From contig OZ038326.1 of the NCBI GenBank assembly GCA_964035795.1, forward strand, positions 6,871,759 to 6,935,758: 64,000 bases of DNA, read 5' to 3'. Shown here piece by piece: positions 33,701 through 46,135 of this stretch. Every line of letters begins with the position of its first letter. Within the stretch, counting starts at the first letter, position 1. This DNA comes from Pterobdella sp. o SKG-2022. Lineage: Eukaryota; Annelida; Clitellata; Hirudinida; Piscicolidae. The notes beneath the pieces are model-generated. The model was not told where the DNA came from. It ran no database searches and saw nothing but the letters and a program-made list of their open reading frames with translations. The position numbers were made by a program, and so were the translations under genes.

Positions 33701-36700
33701 TATTTTTCATGCAAATTTGGAACTTTGAAATAATTGGAAACTTTAGAACATTAAATTTCCCTCATGAGACTTCCAATTTAACTTCAACTAGATCGATACT
33801 TAAGTTCGTAATGATTTTAAATTGTATCTGCCTGAATGAAATATGTACTCTATATGTTTTTTTTTATTATCCCCATGTTCCGCCGTGTAAGTTAGGAACG
33901 TACTTTATCTTCATCATCAGGCTGTTAGTGTTGGTCTTAGGATGTTTCTTTGCATATTAAAAACTTGTCCTAAGAACCTAGCCTGATGAGAGCAGACTGA
34001 TGTAACAGTCTGTGTGGGGTTTGTGACAAGATAAAATTAGTAAGCCCAAAGAATTACTGGAAGACAAGGAAGGGTTGTTTAGATTTGTACCCTGAAAGCT
34101 TAGCAGCCCCACCAACTAGCAGGCCTGAGCGCGAAGGCGTAGAGGCCTTTTAATGTCATGCCTTGGACAGGTGCCTTTTAACGTCATGCTCAAAACTTTT
34201 GTGCTGTCGAAATCGTAAGTTATACAATAGTGAAACCAATAAGAGAAAAGAGGCATAATTTAAAAATCGTTCAAATTTTGCATATTCAAAACTTCAGAAT
34301 AATAATACTATTCTAAAGAATTTTTTTTAAAACCTGAAAATGATAACCCATTTTATCAAAACCTTTGTTAATAGCTTTTTTGTTAATGCATTGTGGTTTG
34401 CGTGTATTTTTTGAAAAAAATGCCTTTTTTCTGAAATTTTTGTAATTGAGTATACTTTGAAAAATCTTATTGAATTTATTTTAAAAAAAAAATTTTTATC
34501 GTTCATATGTGTGTTAGGAGTATCTTGTGTGTGCTCGTTGGTGATATTGTCTTTGTAAAACAAACATAGACTAACACGCTTATTGCTTCAGCACGTGATT
34601 ACCTCATACACCAACATTGAGTGCCATTAAAATTAGCTGGAGCATGAAAAGTGATTTACAACCTTGCAGACACTCCCGATCCTCGAATAAATGACTTTTT
34701 TCTCGCTTTCCATGACCCTCTTTCTGAAGAATACGTAGATATAGTCCCCGATGTCGAAAGAGGCCACGAAATAGGCTTCTAAATTTGAACGTTAGTTATG
34801 GTTATAAAATTAAATGTGCTTCAAAAAAATATATTAAAAAGTACCAGTAATCAAATATAATTGCTGGTAACAGCCTTTTTTGCTATTACATTTAGATTAG
34901 CGATGTGTGGTGCCGGAACACATAGGGATGATATTTGTATGGCAGTTGAATGGGCATGTTTTACCACTATCTCATCACGCCCTTAGTGAAATATTTATTT
35001 CTGATAAAGTGCCCCAAAACAACAGTTTATGTCAAAGACAGCTTTTGCAAGTGCTTTGGTTTTTTCAAGCTTTATACAATAAAAATGGTCTAAAATTTCG
35101 AATACATTGTTTAACCGATGTTTTGGGCCGGTCTTTCTTCAAAAAAGCTCTAAATTAAATTAGTGAACCCGATATATGCAACAAAAAAACAACAAATAAC
35201 AAAGAAATGAGGCATAAAGCACTCGATGACTTTCAAAGACTCGAGGGTTATCTTCGGTTCTCAGCAGGGTCACTGTGTTCTCTGTAGGTTTCCATTTCAT
35301 CCATTTACATAACTTCAAACAATTAATATTGAACACATTATAAACAATTCAATGAAAAGCTTATAATGGCTTTCATAAAAATAGTAGAATCTAAGTTGCT
35401 GTCAATCAAAATGAACTTATCACCGTCGGAATAGTCCTCGTAGGCATCTTCGTCGTCATCTTCATTATGTGCATTGTAAGCTTCATGCAAGGGTGCTTTG
35501 TTATATTGAGAACTGAAAATGACTGATTCTGTGTTTCCATAGTTGGCCATTGTTGCTGAATATTCAAACTGATGTTGTCTATACCACCTTTTTCTGCCGA
35601 GTGAGGTAGGGAGAGCTTCAATTTAAATTTATCATAATTAAAAAACAATAATACTAAAATGAGTTGAAACGCGGTGACCATATATTTCAAGGGTGATATG
35701 CACTAATTTTGTTACAGCAGCTAATAAGAAAAAAGACGATTTAACACGGAAAGTTTGAAAATTTTGGAAACAATGAATCCAAATTATTACGATTAGAGGA
35801 AATGTAAATGAAACATTAGAAACATGTTCAAAATGCAACGCCGAACTAAGTTGTTTGGTAGCAGTTTTTGACGTGCGGGAGTCAACAGGATTCTCATGAA
35901 AATGGTTGAGATCTCATCAAAAATGAAGAAGAGATTTCAAATGTTTTTGAAACTCATTTCAATAAAATACAGAAGAAAATTTTTAAAAGTTTGCAAGCAT
36001 TGACCAACATTTCAAACTTTGATTCTCAATGTTTGAATGAAACTAAAATTAAGATGACTTAGAATAGCCTAAATCAAATTTTAAAGTCTAAAAACACAAA
36101 GGATTTATTAAGCTAAAACAAGACATTTTTTGTAAGTCTAACTTACATTATCAAATAAAAAATAAGACTGGAATCCAAAAATACTTTAAAATTGAAACAT
36201 TTAGTAAAAAAAATGAATATCAAAAGTTGTATGAGAGGCCATGACCAGTGGCACCAATGTGATTATATTATGTGCCAACCAGATAGCAAGTTGGTGTCAT
36301 TACTGTCCATGCCAGTCTTGCAAACAACTTGGTTAGCTTGCTTGGGAGCTGTACAGGTTCTCATGCAGAACTAGTTTACGTCTTTTTTAAGTTAAAGTGG
36401 CACCTACGCCGCAGTTCTTAAGAACCTAAATAGTCATAAGTGCTCGAAATTACATTTATTGCCTCATTATGTTTGGTTAATATTTTTGTATTACTTTCAA
36501 CAAAAAAGATTATATTACGAAGTTTCCTTTAATTTCAACTGTCAAATTGTGATAATTGCCTTTTAATTTACTCTGATTGATGGTTGTTTGAAATTAATCT
36601 GAAATCAAATCCCTTTCCTAGAAAATATATTTTTATTATTAAACTTTCGAAGCATAAAATTAAGGTGATATATTTAATTCCTTTTTACTCACCAATATAA

Positions 36701-38037
36701 TTCTTGATTATCTGTAAAAGACATAAGCTAGCTTCACTGACTTTTGAAGATAATAAAATTATATTAGGATGTGAGGCCAAAAATACAACATAGAAGACAA
36801 ACATTAAAGCACTTTTCACAAATGATATGATATCAAAAAAAAACTTTTAAATAACGAAGAAATTAAAGCTCAAAATATTTTTCTTCATTAAAGCGGGAAG
36901 CTTTTGTGGAGCAGTCTGGTATTGTGAGTGCATGCCAAGTTAAGGACGACTGCGTGTTGGCTGCTGTGACACTTGAATAGTTTGAAAGATTTTTAACCTT
37001 ATCAAAAATGTTATAAGGTTCAAAAAGAAACGAAAACTGATGGATTCAAAAAAATACTCTTCATTGGCCAACTTAGTTTTAATAAGAAATCATAAACATA
37101 AAACATCATTATTGCTACAAAAATTCAAACTAGAAAATAAAGACATTGTTTGATACTTTTTATTCATACCTAGTCGAGTTTTTCGGAAACTCTGGTTTCT
37201 ATAGGGGAAAAGAATCGCCATAATTATCAAGATTAATTTTTGAAACAATTGACAAAAAATTGATGCATGATGTTTCTAAAGAATATAATAGAATCCCAAA
37301 TTATGATTCTAAAAGCCATAATACATGTTGATTTTTTGCTCAAGATATTTTTTAAAAACCACGCAAATGTCTTTCAAGCAATTTCTCTGAAGAAACCTGA
37401 AAAAACGTAGGTGAAGTTGGAGTAGGGTTCGTAAGGACAACGGGCTTTTCCAGCCTTTTGTAATGTTTTCTGCAATTGTAAACTTTCAACCATTGAAAAG
37501 TTTGTTGCATAAATAGGAAACGCAATGAAAATGCAAAAATTTTACAAGGTTTGATAAATTTCTTGTAACAAGTGTTTCTAACGACACGAGCAAATGAATG
37601 AACCCCAGTTGAAATTTTTCCAATTATATATCATAATGTAAAGTTAAAACTTTTAAAAGTTAATATAACTCAAAAGTTAATAAAACAAAAATAGTTTTTC
37701 ACTTTCAAAATGAAGTTATCAAAATGATGAATGATAATAACGATGTCATTAATAAAAAGGCAATTCTTATTTTAATCCTCATGTAGACGTTGGTGATGTA
37801 TTATGATTTATAAAGAAAAGTAGCATAGACAATTAATCTTATCTATCACAGATGAGTTTGCGGTTGAATAAAAGTGGAAGGTAGTAACATGGAGGTAATA
37901 GAGCATGAGGTAACCTGATCCAGTAGAACAAACGTACAGCTGGTTCTTTCTGATCGCTATGACAGCTCTAATGTGATTGTTGCAGACGTATTTATGAACG
38001 GAGTTGGAGATTGTATTCAACGAAGGTTCAATACAGT
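27742..38037 (-). CDS. Sema2a: Class-2 semaphorin (Sema domain, PSI, Ig), 5' incomplete
   Basis: Exons, 5' to 3': about 38037-37850, 37469-37397, 35555-35424, 35281-35231, 34778-34663, 33342-33286, 33066-33009, 32882-32825, 32269-32190, 32056-32013, 31992-31942, 31819-31603, 31011-30885, 30827-30611, 30468-30395, 30286-30212, 29667-29603, 29050-28952, 28635-28489, 28418-28359, 27896-27742. All junctions are GT-AG with compatible phases, and the last 20 exons sum to exactly 652 codons including the stop. Sema-domain landmarks: CNNHIRAVI, LYVCSTGS, GKARCPYEP, TLLRTEDN, FVASFDIGDYIYVFF, YSRIGSVCK, RFTSFFK|GRLNCS, GSAIFYY, TPEPRPGN|CVND, YRVVTW. Then PSI (CVICALDPYCGWDV), Ig (VLEGGNIHLDC...NGVFSC) and the class-2 tail WCSAYQEYKMKYSLW. 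Class-2 semaphorins are secreted plexin-B ligands guiding axons. Oddities are an acidic stretch (EDDDEDAYEDYSD), a Lys/His-rich insertion and a hydrophobic C-terminus. The acceptor of the first listed exon, the signal peptide and the start codon were not found. Confidence 0.85.
33890..34190 (-). repeat. Dispersed repeat in a semaphorin intron
   Basis: Inverted, somewhat decayed copy of 23884-24215, lying in the intron between the 33342 and 34663 exons. It shows the same pair of 27-base units at its right end (AATGTCATGCCTTGGACAGG, AACGTCATGC). Confidence 0.7.
36203..36380 (-). other. Exon-like block inside the semaphorin gene
   Basis: A GC-richer minus-strand block between the exons at 37.4 and 35.5 kb. 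Read from an acceptor at about 36373 (ACTAG) in the phase the gene needs, it begins VLHENLYS. This would supply the Sema-domain strand before LYSGT-type motifs that the 37.4-to-35.5 junction lacks. No GT donor in the right phase follows, so it is a candidate alternative or non-canonical exon, or a decayed one. A separate frame encodes a cysteine-containing peptide that I could not place. Confidence 0.35.
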
Positions 38038-38696
38038 ATCAATTAATATTTGAATGCATGCCATTATCGAAACTAAGTAACGATTATGAGAACATTAAGT
38101 ATTCGAAAATTTTATGCACTGTTTTCTATCAAGTTGTTTTATCAAAAGAAAACATTTTATAATGAATATTCCTAATTTATTTTGGTGGGAAATAAGAAAA
38201 AAAAATTTTCAAGGATATTTGATAATTTCAGGCATTCAAATGTGTACCAAGCTCAATTAGAACTTTCGACTTGAAATTTATTTTTTCAAATCTAGAGCTT
38301 TGGCAATTTGGATGGCAGATAATTTGGAGTATTTTATTTCAATAATTATTATTTTACAAAAAATTTACATTTTTCAACACACTAAATATATGTATTTTAG
38401 ACGTGGGAAATTATTTCAGTATCATTCAAACATTTTCTAAACCTTTTCACACAATGAAAAATTTTATGAACCACTTAAAAATATGTATTAACGGTTTTTT
38501 AGCTTAATGTTTGTTTCCGTTCAATCAATCATCATCATCCATTGATGAGGGTTGTGCTTTGATGGGCCAATAGTGAAAGTTTTTTTCACACATAATCTCA
38601 ATCAAAACTTAAAACTCTTAAGAACTATTTCAAATAGATGATATGTGTACTTTATGAAAGAAATAGAAGATGAGTGGGAGAAAAGTGGAAAAAGAG

Positions 38697-39330
38697 GACA
38701 GGAATGTTCGCACCTTTCGAAGGTGTGGCGTCCACTGGGGCCTTGTTTTCATTAAGGTCATTGTGCATCAATTTGAAGGATAGTTTGGGAAATAATATGC
38801 CAATGACAAAAAAAACCGTAACTTTGATAAATATAACGCAACACTAATGAAATTCAAAATTACCATGTCTTCATTGAGAACTCCACAGTTATACTTGTTC
38901 TTCAGCAAAGCAGCTTCACTCGATGCTGACAAGTTGCTCGACTTTTCTGCCTTATTAGTAAAATATTTCATTAGTTTCTTTGCTTCAATTTCAATGATTT
39001 CAAAAATTTTTAGCATGGACTTGTTCAGTGGAAGTTTTTCGAATCACCTTGTTTTCAGTTTTGAGAATAATTTGAATGAAAAATTAATGAGCTACAAACC
39101 AATGTCGAAATTTTCACAACACCGGCCTCTTAACTACGAAGCGTCGATTTATAAATTTTTTTTTTTTGATATAAGTAATTTTTTACTGATATTTGAATAT
39201 ATTTTGATAAATTCATTTTTCTAAATAGTGGCTTGGTTAGATGGTTATAATATTTTATGAAGTGCAAACAAACTCCGAGAGATACTTCACCTAGACAATT
39301 GCTGGACGTTTGTAATGACTTGCGGAACAA
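38697..39330 (-). other. Possible upstream exons of the semaphorin gene, unassigned
   Basis: Minus-strand open blocks at 38697-38790 and 38863-39016 (ending NEDM before GTAATT), and around 39230-39330, have coding-like composition. The 38863-39016 block is rich in Lys, Glu and Ser. None shows a recognisable semaphorin N-terminal motif or a signal peptide. They may be 5' exons of the semaphorin or belong to another gene. Confidence 0.3.
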
Positions 39331-40504
39331 ACTATAATTTGAAAGTTTCTTTGATAGTATATACTTTTTGGAACATATGAATAGTTTTCAAACTTTGGAT
39401 TAGTGCTGAAAATAAATGCAAAAATTTGAAAATACTTGAAAGTAGTGAGTATTTACTACTAAAGTTGGTTTGGGAAATCTGTTGAAAATCCATTTTTTTT
39501 TAATATTTTGAGTTTTTCAGTTTAGTTTAAAACGGTTTACTAAAAGTTTCATGTGAAGAAAACACATTGTGGGAAGGCGCTAACTGATAAAAGCACGTGA
39601 GCATGATGCACACTGTAGGAGAGTATAGTCACGTCCGTGTGATCATCCAACAGAAAATATGAGTAGACTCCCACTGAAGGTCATATGACCTCATAACTTG
39701 TTCTGATTGGTCGTCTGCACGTATTAAAAAAGCTTGTGATCCCATTTGATTAGTGAAACTTCCTCAAACAGTTTATTGCAACAATGACGTAAAAAAAACG
39801 ATCTGGTTTTGTACATCCCCATAATTATATCTTACTATGCAGGTTCATGGGGGTTCATGGGGGATTATAGAAAAGTTTGATGTAGATGAAACGTATAATA
39901 TTGTTATATGCAACTTTATTTTTACAGCAATTTATTTTTAGTTCATTGAGTTCAATTTCATTTGAAGATTTCACAGTTAAATTTGTATTCTTAAACTCAA
40001 AAAATCCAACATAATTCCAAATTTATAAAATTCGTAAAAGTGTGTTTATTATAATTTTTCATTACTTTATCATTCTTAAAAAACTTCATAAACTCAAAAT
40101 TTTTCCATAAGAAATTAATAAAAACTCAGATATCGCTTGCAAATAGCCGTGCATTATTATCTGCCTGGTGTGATCTTTGTTGACATGTTTGTAGCCTGTG
40201 TAGCTTACAGGGTTAGAATTGTCATATGACCACCCATGGTTTATTAAATATCTCGTAACACTCAATATTTTTCATAAATTTTTGTGGAATATATGAAAAT
40301 GATCTATAATTAACATTCATAATTTAATTTTTTTCAAAGCCTTGAAAATTTGACACAAAGCCTTAATTACTGAAAAGGGTATGAACTTTCTAGACGACCA
40401 ATAGTAAATTCCGCATAATACATATATCAAATAAATCATACAGACATCAAATAAATGAAACAGACATCAAAAAAATTATTTTTGCATGTATTTATGTTTT
40501 TGCA
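39331..40504. other. Spacer with no recognised gene
   Basis: A GC-richer patch at 39570-39740 could be promoter or repeat. A short direct duplication (GGTTCATGGG twice) is at 39842-39864. No coding region is supported. Confidence 0.3.
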
Positions 40505-41460
40505 TAATTCAAGTTGAAAAGTCCAAAAAAGAAATTGCAAAGCTTATTGGACGCAGTAAAAGAACTATTTTGAAGTTTTTGAAATCACCTGAAGAGTTAG
40601 AAACGCAAAAAGAGAAGGCGAAATATCTACAATGCTTTTTCAGACCTTTGAAAAACTGATTCAGGGTAGTATGGTTACGACGTCAGTAAATCATTTACGA
40701 ATAGATCAAAAAATACTTTTGTTTACAAGACGTATACTACAAATTTTGAGCACTTCTAAATAATTGCAGTATGGCGTGCGTAAGCGAGTTTGTAGACGAG
40801 CGTTTAGCCCGGCAAAACTAGAGTCACGTGATGTGGAAAAATTGAAAAAAAATGAAAATTAAACAAAAATTATTTTTAGTGATGAAAAGAGCTTTACTTC
40901 GAATGGTTCTGCTGGTTGTCAGTAGCAGTGAAAAGATTTTAGGCGCCCACCAAAGTTGTGCCTAAAATGACAATCCAAGGGGTCTTTAATGGTGTGGTGA
41001 AGTATAGACGCCAAAAGAAAAACATGTTTGGCATTTTTAGAAAATATGCAAAAGTTGAAAGCATATATTGCTACATTACAAGAATGTTTACTGACATTTG
41101 TGCAGAATAATATGAGAAAAAAGCAGATTTTTCAGCAAAATACTGCAACCTTCCCTACTTCAAAGTGCACTAAAAGCTGGGAGGAAAAGAATGATGTTGT
41201 CTCACAAATTTTTTCAATTTTTTAATCTGATTTAAATCTAAGGAAAAATGTTTAGGGGTCAATGGTGCAAAATATCCATGGAAATGGAATAAGTTTCAAG
41301 AACAAGGAAGATTTGACGAAAGGAAGTTTTTTTTTGGAAAATCTGTCAAGTGAGTACTCAATACCAACAAGGTGCATCGAAGAAATAAAAAAAGCAATTT
41401 AATCAACCGTTGACACTCAAAAGGCCCAAGAACTAAGCTGACCGTGAAGCAATTTGCACT
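40505..41460 (+). mobile_element. Decayed Tc1-like transposon
   Basis: The plus strand retains, in broken frames, the Tc1 HTH region (KKEIAKLIGRSKRTILKFLK), the first catalytic aspartate block (IIFSDEKSFTSNGSAG) and the second block (FQQNTATFPTSKCTKSW, where functional elements have QQDNA). A tail follows resembling WGWLVRxVYxxGxQF. The second catalytic Asp is Asn here, and many stops are present, so it is dead. Terminal inverted repeats were not identified. Confidence 0.8.
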
Positions 41461-42800
41461 TCAAAAAATGGCTTTCCATTTTTATTTTTCAAATTGGCCA
41501 TGAAAAGTTAATATTTTTTGAAAGTTTCTCAATTTCAAATATAATATGGTGAAATCAAAATAACATTTCTATAATAAAGAAAATAAATTTTTTTTATAAA
41601 AATCTTTCAAACCCAAAACAAGAGAAAACTGAAAGAATAAACGAAGCGACTTTGAGCACATGGCAGGACGATAAAGAGTGAGAGATGGGGAAATATATAC
41701 ATCAGGATTAACATTTTTATTGTGTCATTTCTATCAAAGACTAAAAGCATTTTTTTTAAGTTACAAAAATTGAATCTAAAAAAGTAAACCTTTGACAAAC
41801 AAATATGGTGCATTAATTGATTGATGGCTCGTTTGCCGTAGCTTCATAGGAGGTATGGAAGATGATGGAGTTGTGAGATCAGTCTCAAAGTTTAGTGGTT
41901 TTCTAGCAACTCAACTTAGATGAAGTTGTTGTCAACCAGAGATACGTCATTTATTTTCAATATTTTATGCTTTTAAGTTCCAATCTAAATAGTTTAAACG
42001 TGTTTTATGGTAAGGGCATACTTATAAAAAATTATAGCTTAAGTTTCAATGAATGTATATATTATAATATATAATATATAATAAAATGTATATTTTTTAA
42101 ATATAATAAATTCCTCAAATTGATGTTCTATAGATAGTTTCAATCATATATTTTCGAAAGTATATTTTCTATGTTACAAACCTAAATAATAGTTCTTCAG
42201 TTTCAAAATTAGCTTCAATTGAATAAAATAAAACAAAATTGATAAACGCTGAAGGAAACATGTCAACTTAAAAATCACAACTCTTATCAACTGGTATTGA
42301 CGTTTCTGTATCTTTTTAACTCATAAAGTTTTCAATTGATTTCAACACAAGAAAAATGACGCGACTTTTGGTTAAAACGATTTTGCATTTCAAGTGCCTA
42401 AGTGGCTGAAAAAATTTATTTCAAAATTAATTTGTTTTTAGTAAATATAAATTTTAAAAACGAACAGAATCTGGCCAATGAATAATTTTTTATTCATAAA
42501 AACTTGCAAGAATTGTGGACTTAAATATAAGGATCAGAACAAATGACTTCAAAGTTGAAACACTGCACTGATAAAAGCAGCTCATAAGCCCATTGAACAT
42601 ACTATATTACGTCTTCACCATTAAAAATACTTAATACATTATAATGTATTCAAGAATGGTCATTAGGTAGAAAATACACTTCTGGAATATTTTAGTTTGT
42701 TTATTATTTTATTGTATTAACTTAGCAAAATTTTTGATGTTTTAACAAACTATTCTCTCTACCAAGTATTTTTTCTTCTTTAACAACCCCAATTCTATTT
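41461..42800. other. AT-rich stretch without a recognised gene
   Basis: A self-complementary run of ATATAATATATAATA at 42056-42085 is simple sequence. The minus-strand frame at 41607-41813 has no recognisable feature. Confidence 0.4.
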
Positions 42801-42918
42801 TGGCCGACAATTAGCACCTGTTCCACAGTGTTTTTGCTACATTAAATTTGTAGCAAGCGCTTTGATCTATAAGGAAAAGCGCTTTATAATGCCGCCTTAC
42901 ATTACATTACATTACTTT
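42801..42918 (+). mobile_element. SINE, 5'-truncated, type-a body
   Basis: It starts at the end of the tRNA-like head (GGCCGACAATTAGCACC), continues through the type-a body (CACAGTGTTTTTGCTACATT, AGCAAGCGCTTTGATCTATA) and ends in (ATTAC)n. The missing 5' part is typical of incomplete reverse transcription. Confidence 0.85.
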
Positions 42919-43005
42919 GTAGTTTGAAGTCAAGGAAACGGTTGAACCATTGTTATATTTTTATAAAACGATTCAAAATTTATTTAGAAAAAGTTCAGTT
43001 TTACT

Positions 43006-46000
43006 TCATCTAAAATAAGTTTTGTTATACCTTTGTCTTTTCACTAAAATATGTGATTTGTGGTAAGGTTTTTCTGGGGCAGGTTGAAACATCACTTCCG
43101 TTTTTTGGGCGTTAATGATCAAACCTAAGTCGTCACAAGCGGATGAGAATTGATCTACTTCCCGTTGCATCTCTTGCTCAGTCGCAGCGTTGAGCGCACA
43201 ATCATCAGCTAACAAAAGATCTCTAATTTTAGTCTGAGCCTGAAGACGTCTGAGGTTGAAAAGATTCCCATCGTACCGATATCTAATTGGAATGCCAGTT
43301 GAACTGTCCTTGAAAGCCTCCATCAGCATTGCTGCATACATCATGCTGAACAGTGTTGGGGCTAAGACACAGCCCTGCTTGACTCCATTGGTCACCTAAA
43401 AGGGTTCTGAGCTTCCACCATTGTTGTGCACTCTAGCTACCATGTCATCATGAAAAAGACGGACCATTTTTACAAATTTTTCTGAACAACCAAATTTTGC
43501 TAGAATTTTCCATAAACCTTTTTTGCTTACTGAGTCGAAAGCTTTGTTGAGGTCAACAAAAGTGATATAGAGTTCTTGGCGTTGTTCCATACTTTTCTCC
43601 TGAAATTGGCGTGCTGCAAAGATCATGTCAATGGTTTCTCTGCCAGTTCGGAATCTACATTGACTCTCAGGTAGGTGATCTTGCTCTAGGTGTTTCAGTA
43701 GGCGGTTCAAGAGAACACGAGCCAAGATCTTTCCCGCAATTGAGAGAAGAGAGATGCCTCTATGATTGTCGCGTGTACGTTTGTTTCTTTTTCTTTTATA
43801 AATGTGTACAATGGTAGCGTCTTTAAATGCTTGTGGGAGCGTTTCTTTTTCCCAATGTGAACGAAACAAATCAGTGAGTCTTCTGGTAAGTGAAATACCA
43901 CTTGATTTGAATATTTCTGCCGGTATAGCATTAGGATTTGGAGCTTTACCTGTTGACATATGCTTAATGGTTTTGGCGACTTCATCAACAGATGGAAGTG
44001 CATCAAGATCTTTGTTTATTTCCACCTGAAGAAGGCGTTGAATCGCTTCGTCGTTGATCTTTGATGGTCGATTAAAAACGCCATTAAAATGTTCGGTCTA
44101 TCTTTCTAAGATTCCTTTCTTATCAGTGATCAGCTTTGAACCATCAACACTAAGTATGGGTGTATTTTTTGATGACTGTGGCCCATAGAGGCACTTGAGA
44201 GCATCATAAAAAGGCCTCATGTCATGGCTGTCAGCATAACCTTGTATTTCTTCGGCTTTTTGGCTGAGCCATGTGTTTTGAGAAGTTCGAAGCTTTCTTT
44301 GGACCTCTCTGCGCATATTGGCGAAGGCATTTTTCTTTGATTTCGATTTCGGGTCATTCTGGTGAGCTCTGAATAGCTGGCGTTTCTCTTTCAACATGGT
44401 TTGAATAACAATATCATTTTCATCAAACCAATCTTGATGTTTCCTGGAGGTTGAGCCAAGGACTTGTAATGCGGAAGAATAAATTGTTTCTTTCATAAAC
44501 TCCCAGTCGTTGCTTTCAACTCTTGAGAGTTCGTGTTCAAGATTGGTTGCAAATTCTTGTTGAGCCTTGGGGGTTTTCAACTTTATGACATCAAGCCGCT
44601 TTAAAGCTTTTTGTCCTTGAGGTCTTTTCATAAGTATAACTTGCAACTTGGTTTTGGAAATTATAAGCCGATGATCTGTCCAACATTCCGCTCCACACAT
44701 AGATTTGGTTACTTTTAGATCTTGTCAGTCTTTGGATCTAACAATGATGAAGTCAATGAAATGCCAATGCCTAGAGCGAGGGTGCATCCAGAAAGTCTTT
44801 TTGAGGGTTGGAAGGCAAAACAGAGTGTTTGTTATGATGAGTCCAAATGCTGTACAAGTTTTAAGCAGACGTAAACCATTACTATTACACTTGCAAATTC
44901 CATGATGACCTAAAACTCCTTCCCAAGCATGGTAGTCCTTGCCAACACGAGCATTAAAATCCCCGAGTAGGATGAGTTTATCAGATTGCGAAACAGTGGA
45001 AATAAGAGCTTTCATTTCTTCATAAAATTTGTCTTTGACATCATCTGGATTAGTCATAGTGGGGCGTATGGACTTATGAAAATAGCAGTTCTTTTTTTAC
45101 TTAGAGAAAGTTTGAGTTTCATTAGAGAATCATTTAAGCCTTCAGGAAGATCATCTAGTTTCTTCACAAGCTGGTTTTTTATGGCAAAACCGACTCCAGC
45201 TTCGCGTCGTTCACCACTTTTTCTTCCACTCTAGAAAAAGGTATAGCCACCACTAATTTCAGTAAGTTTTCCTTTGTCTGAGAGACGGATTTCACTAAGA
45301 GCAGCTATGTCAACTTGATAACGCACAAGTTCTCTGGCTATCAGAGCAGTTCTGCGTTCTGGTTTTCCAGAACTAATAAAGTCTATTAGGGTTCTAACAT
45401 TCCAAGATGCTAGAATTAAGTTGATTAATTTTTTAGTTTGACCGCAAGGATGGGAAAACTCGCCAGTTGCGGTTTGCTGGCCAAGTAAGACTAAAACAGG
45501 CTATTTTTAGAGCATCTTTTCTAGCTCCGTCCTCATGCAAGGAGGCAAGCAGAGCTATTCTGTAGAGGGCTGCTTGGTCGCTCAGGGGGCTGCCGGACTT
45601 TGCTGCTGTTTTAGATTCAGAGAAGAACGACCATATGGCCTGAGCCGCCTGTGTGTAAGTTTGCAACTACAGCTTCCAGTGATTCCGCATCTGCTTCTTC
45701 GTCACTTTCTTAACGCCACAAGGCATGGTAAATTAAATGGTCTTTGTTGCCATGACTTGCGCTGTAATGAGATTTAAGTGAAGAAGGCTTGCGCAGCACC
45801 GACCTCACTCTATCGTCCAGACAAGCTTGAGCCAGCGGCAAAACTGGGTCAAGACAGCTGGAAGCTAGTCTGGATGCAAGAGCTGCAGGAGAAACGAGCT
45901 AATGCATTATTTAACCGCCTAAGGGGCTCCACTCCTGATTTGGGATAGGGTTTACTCAACTTAGCCTTTGCTTTTAACTAGGAGCTAAACCACGAGGCAG

Positions 46001-46135
46001 CGGTATCAGAGGGTAGTTTTTAGTGATTTTAAGGTTGCACAACCACTGGTATTTTTATAGAGATACCATTTCGAGGAAGGCTGCCAACCAAGGCTGAAGA
46101 GCCCTTCCCACCCTTTTCTTATTTGAGTAATCGGC
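43006..46135 (-). mobile_element. Long LINE with endonuclease and reverse transcriptase
   Basis: From right to left: a GC-richer 5' leader (about 46135-45430, including a frame at 45433-45666). Then an endonuclease in broken frames (TNPDDVKDKFYEEMKALIS, LILLGDFNARVGKD, WMHPRSRHWHFIDFIIV, MCGAECWTDHRLIISK) and a linker at 44098-44700. The RT follows at 43396-44025 (STGKAPNPNAIPAEIFK, NHRGISLLSIAGKILARVLL, FVDLNKAFDSVSKKGLW) and 43006-43395 (NGVKQGCVLAPTLFSMMYAA, LLADDCALNA, KTEVMFQPAPEK). It ends after the palm, so the C-terminal part is lost. The ADD catalytic motif is intact, but stop codons separate the frames. Clade not assigned; similar elements are widespread in invertebrates. Confidence 0.85.

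Noticed and set aside
36203..36380. Thrombospondin type-1 repeat (as in class-5 semaphorins)
   Set aside because: A W/C-containing frame looked similar, but it has an in-frame stop, lies upstream of the Sema core, and the gene has Ig and the class-2 tail instead.
38768..39016. Calcium-channel alpha2delta-like exons
   Set aside because: Resemblance is limited to a Lys/Glu-rich helix; the VWA and Cache motifs that should follow are absent.
43611..45234. Plus-strand open frames over the 43-45 kb LINE
   Set aside because: They are antisense to clear endonuclease and RT motifs on the minus strand.
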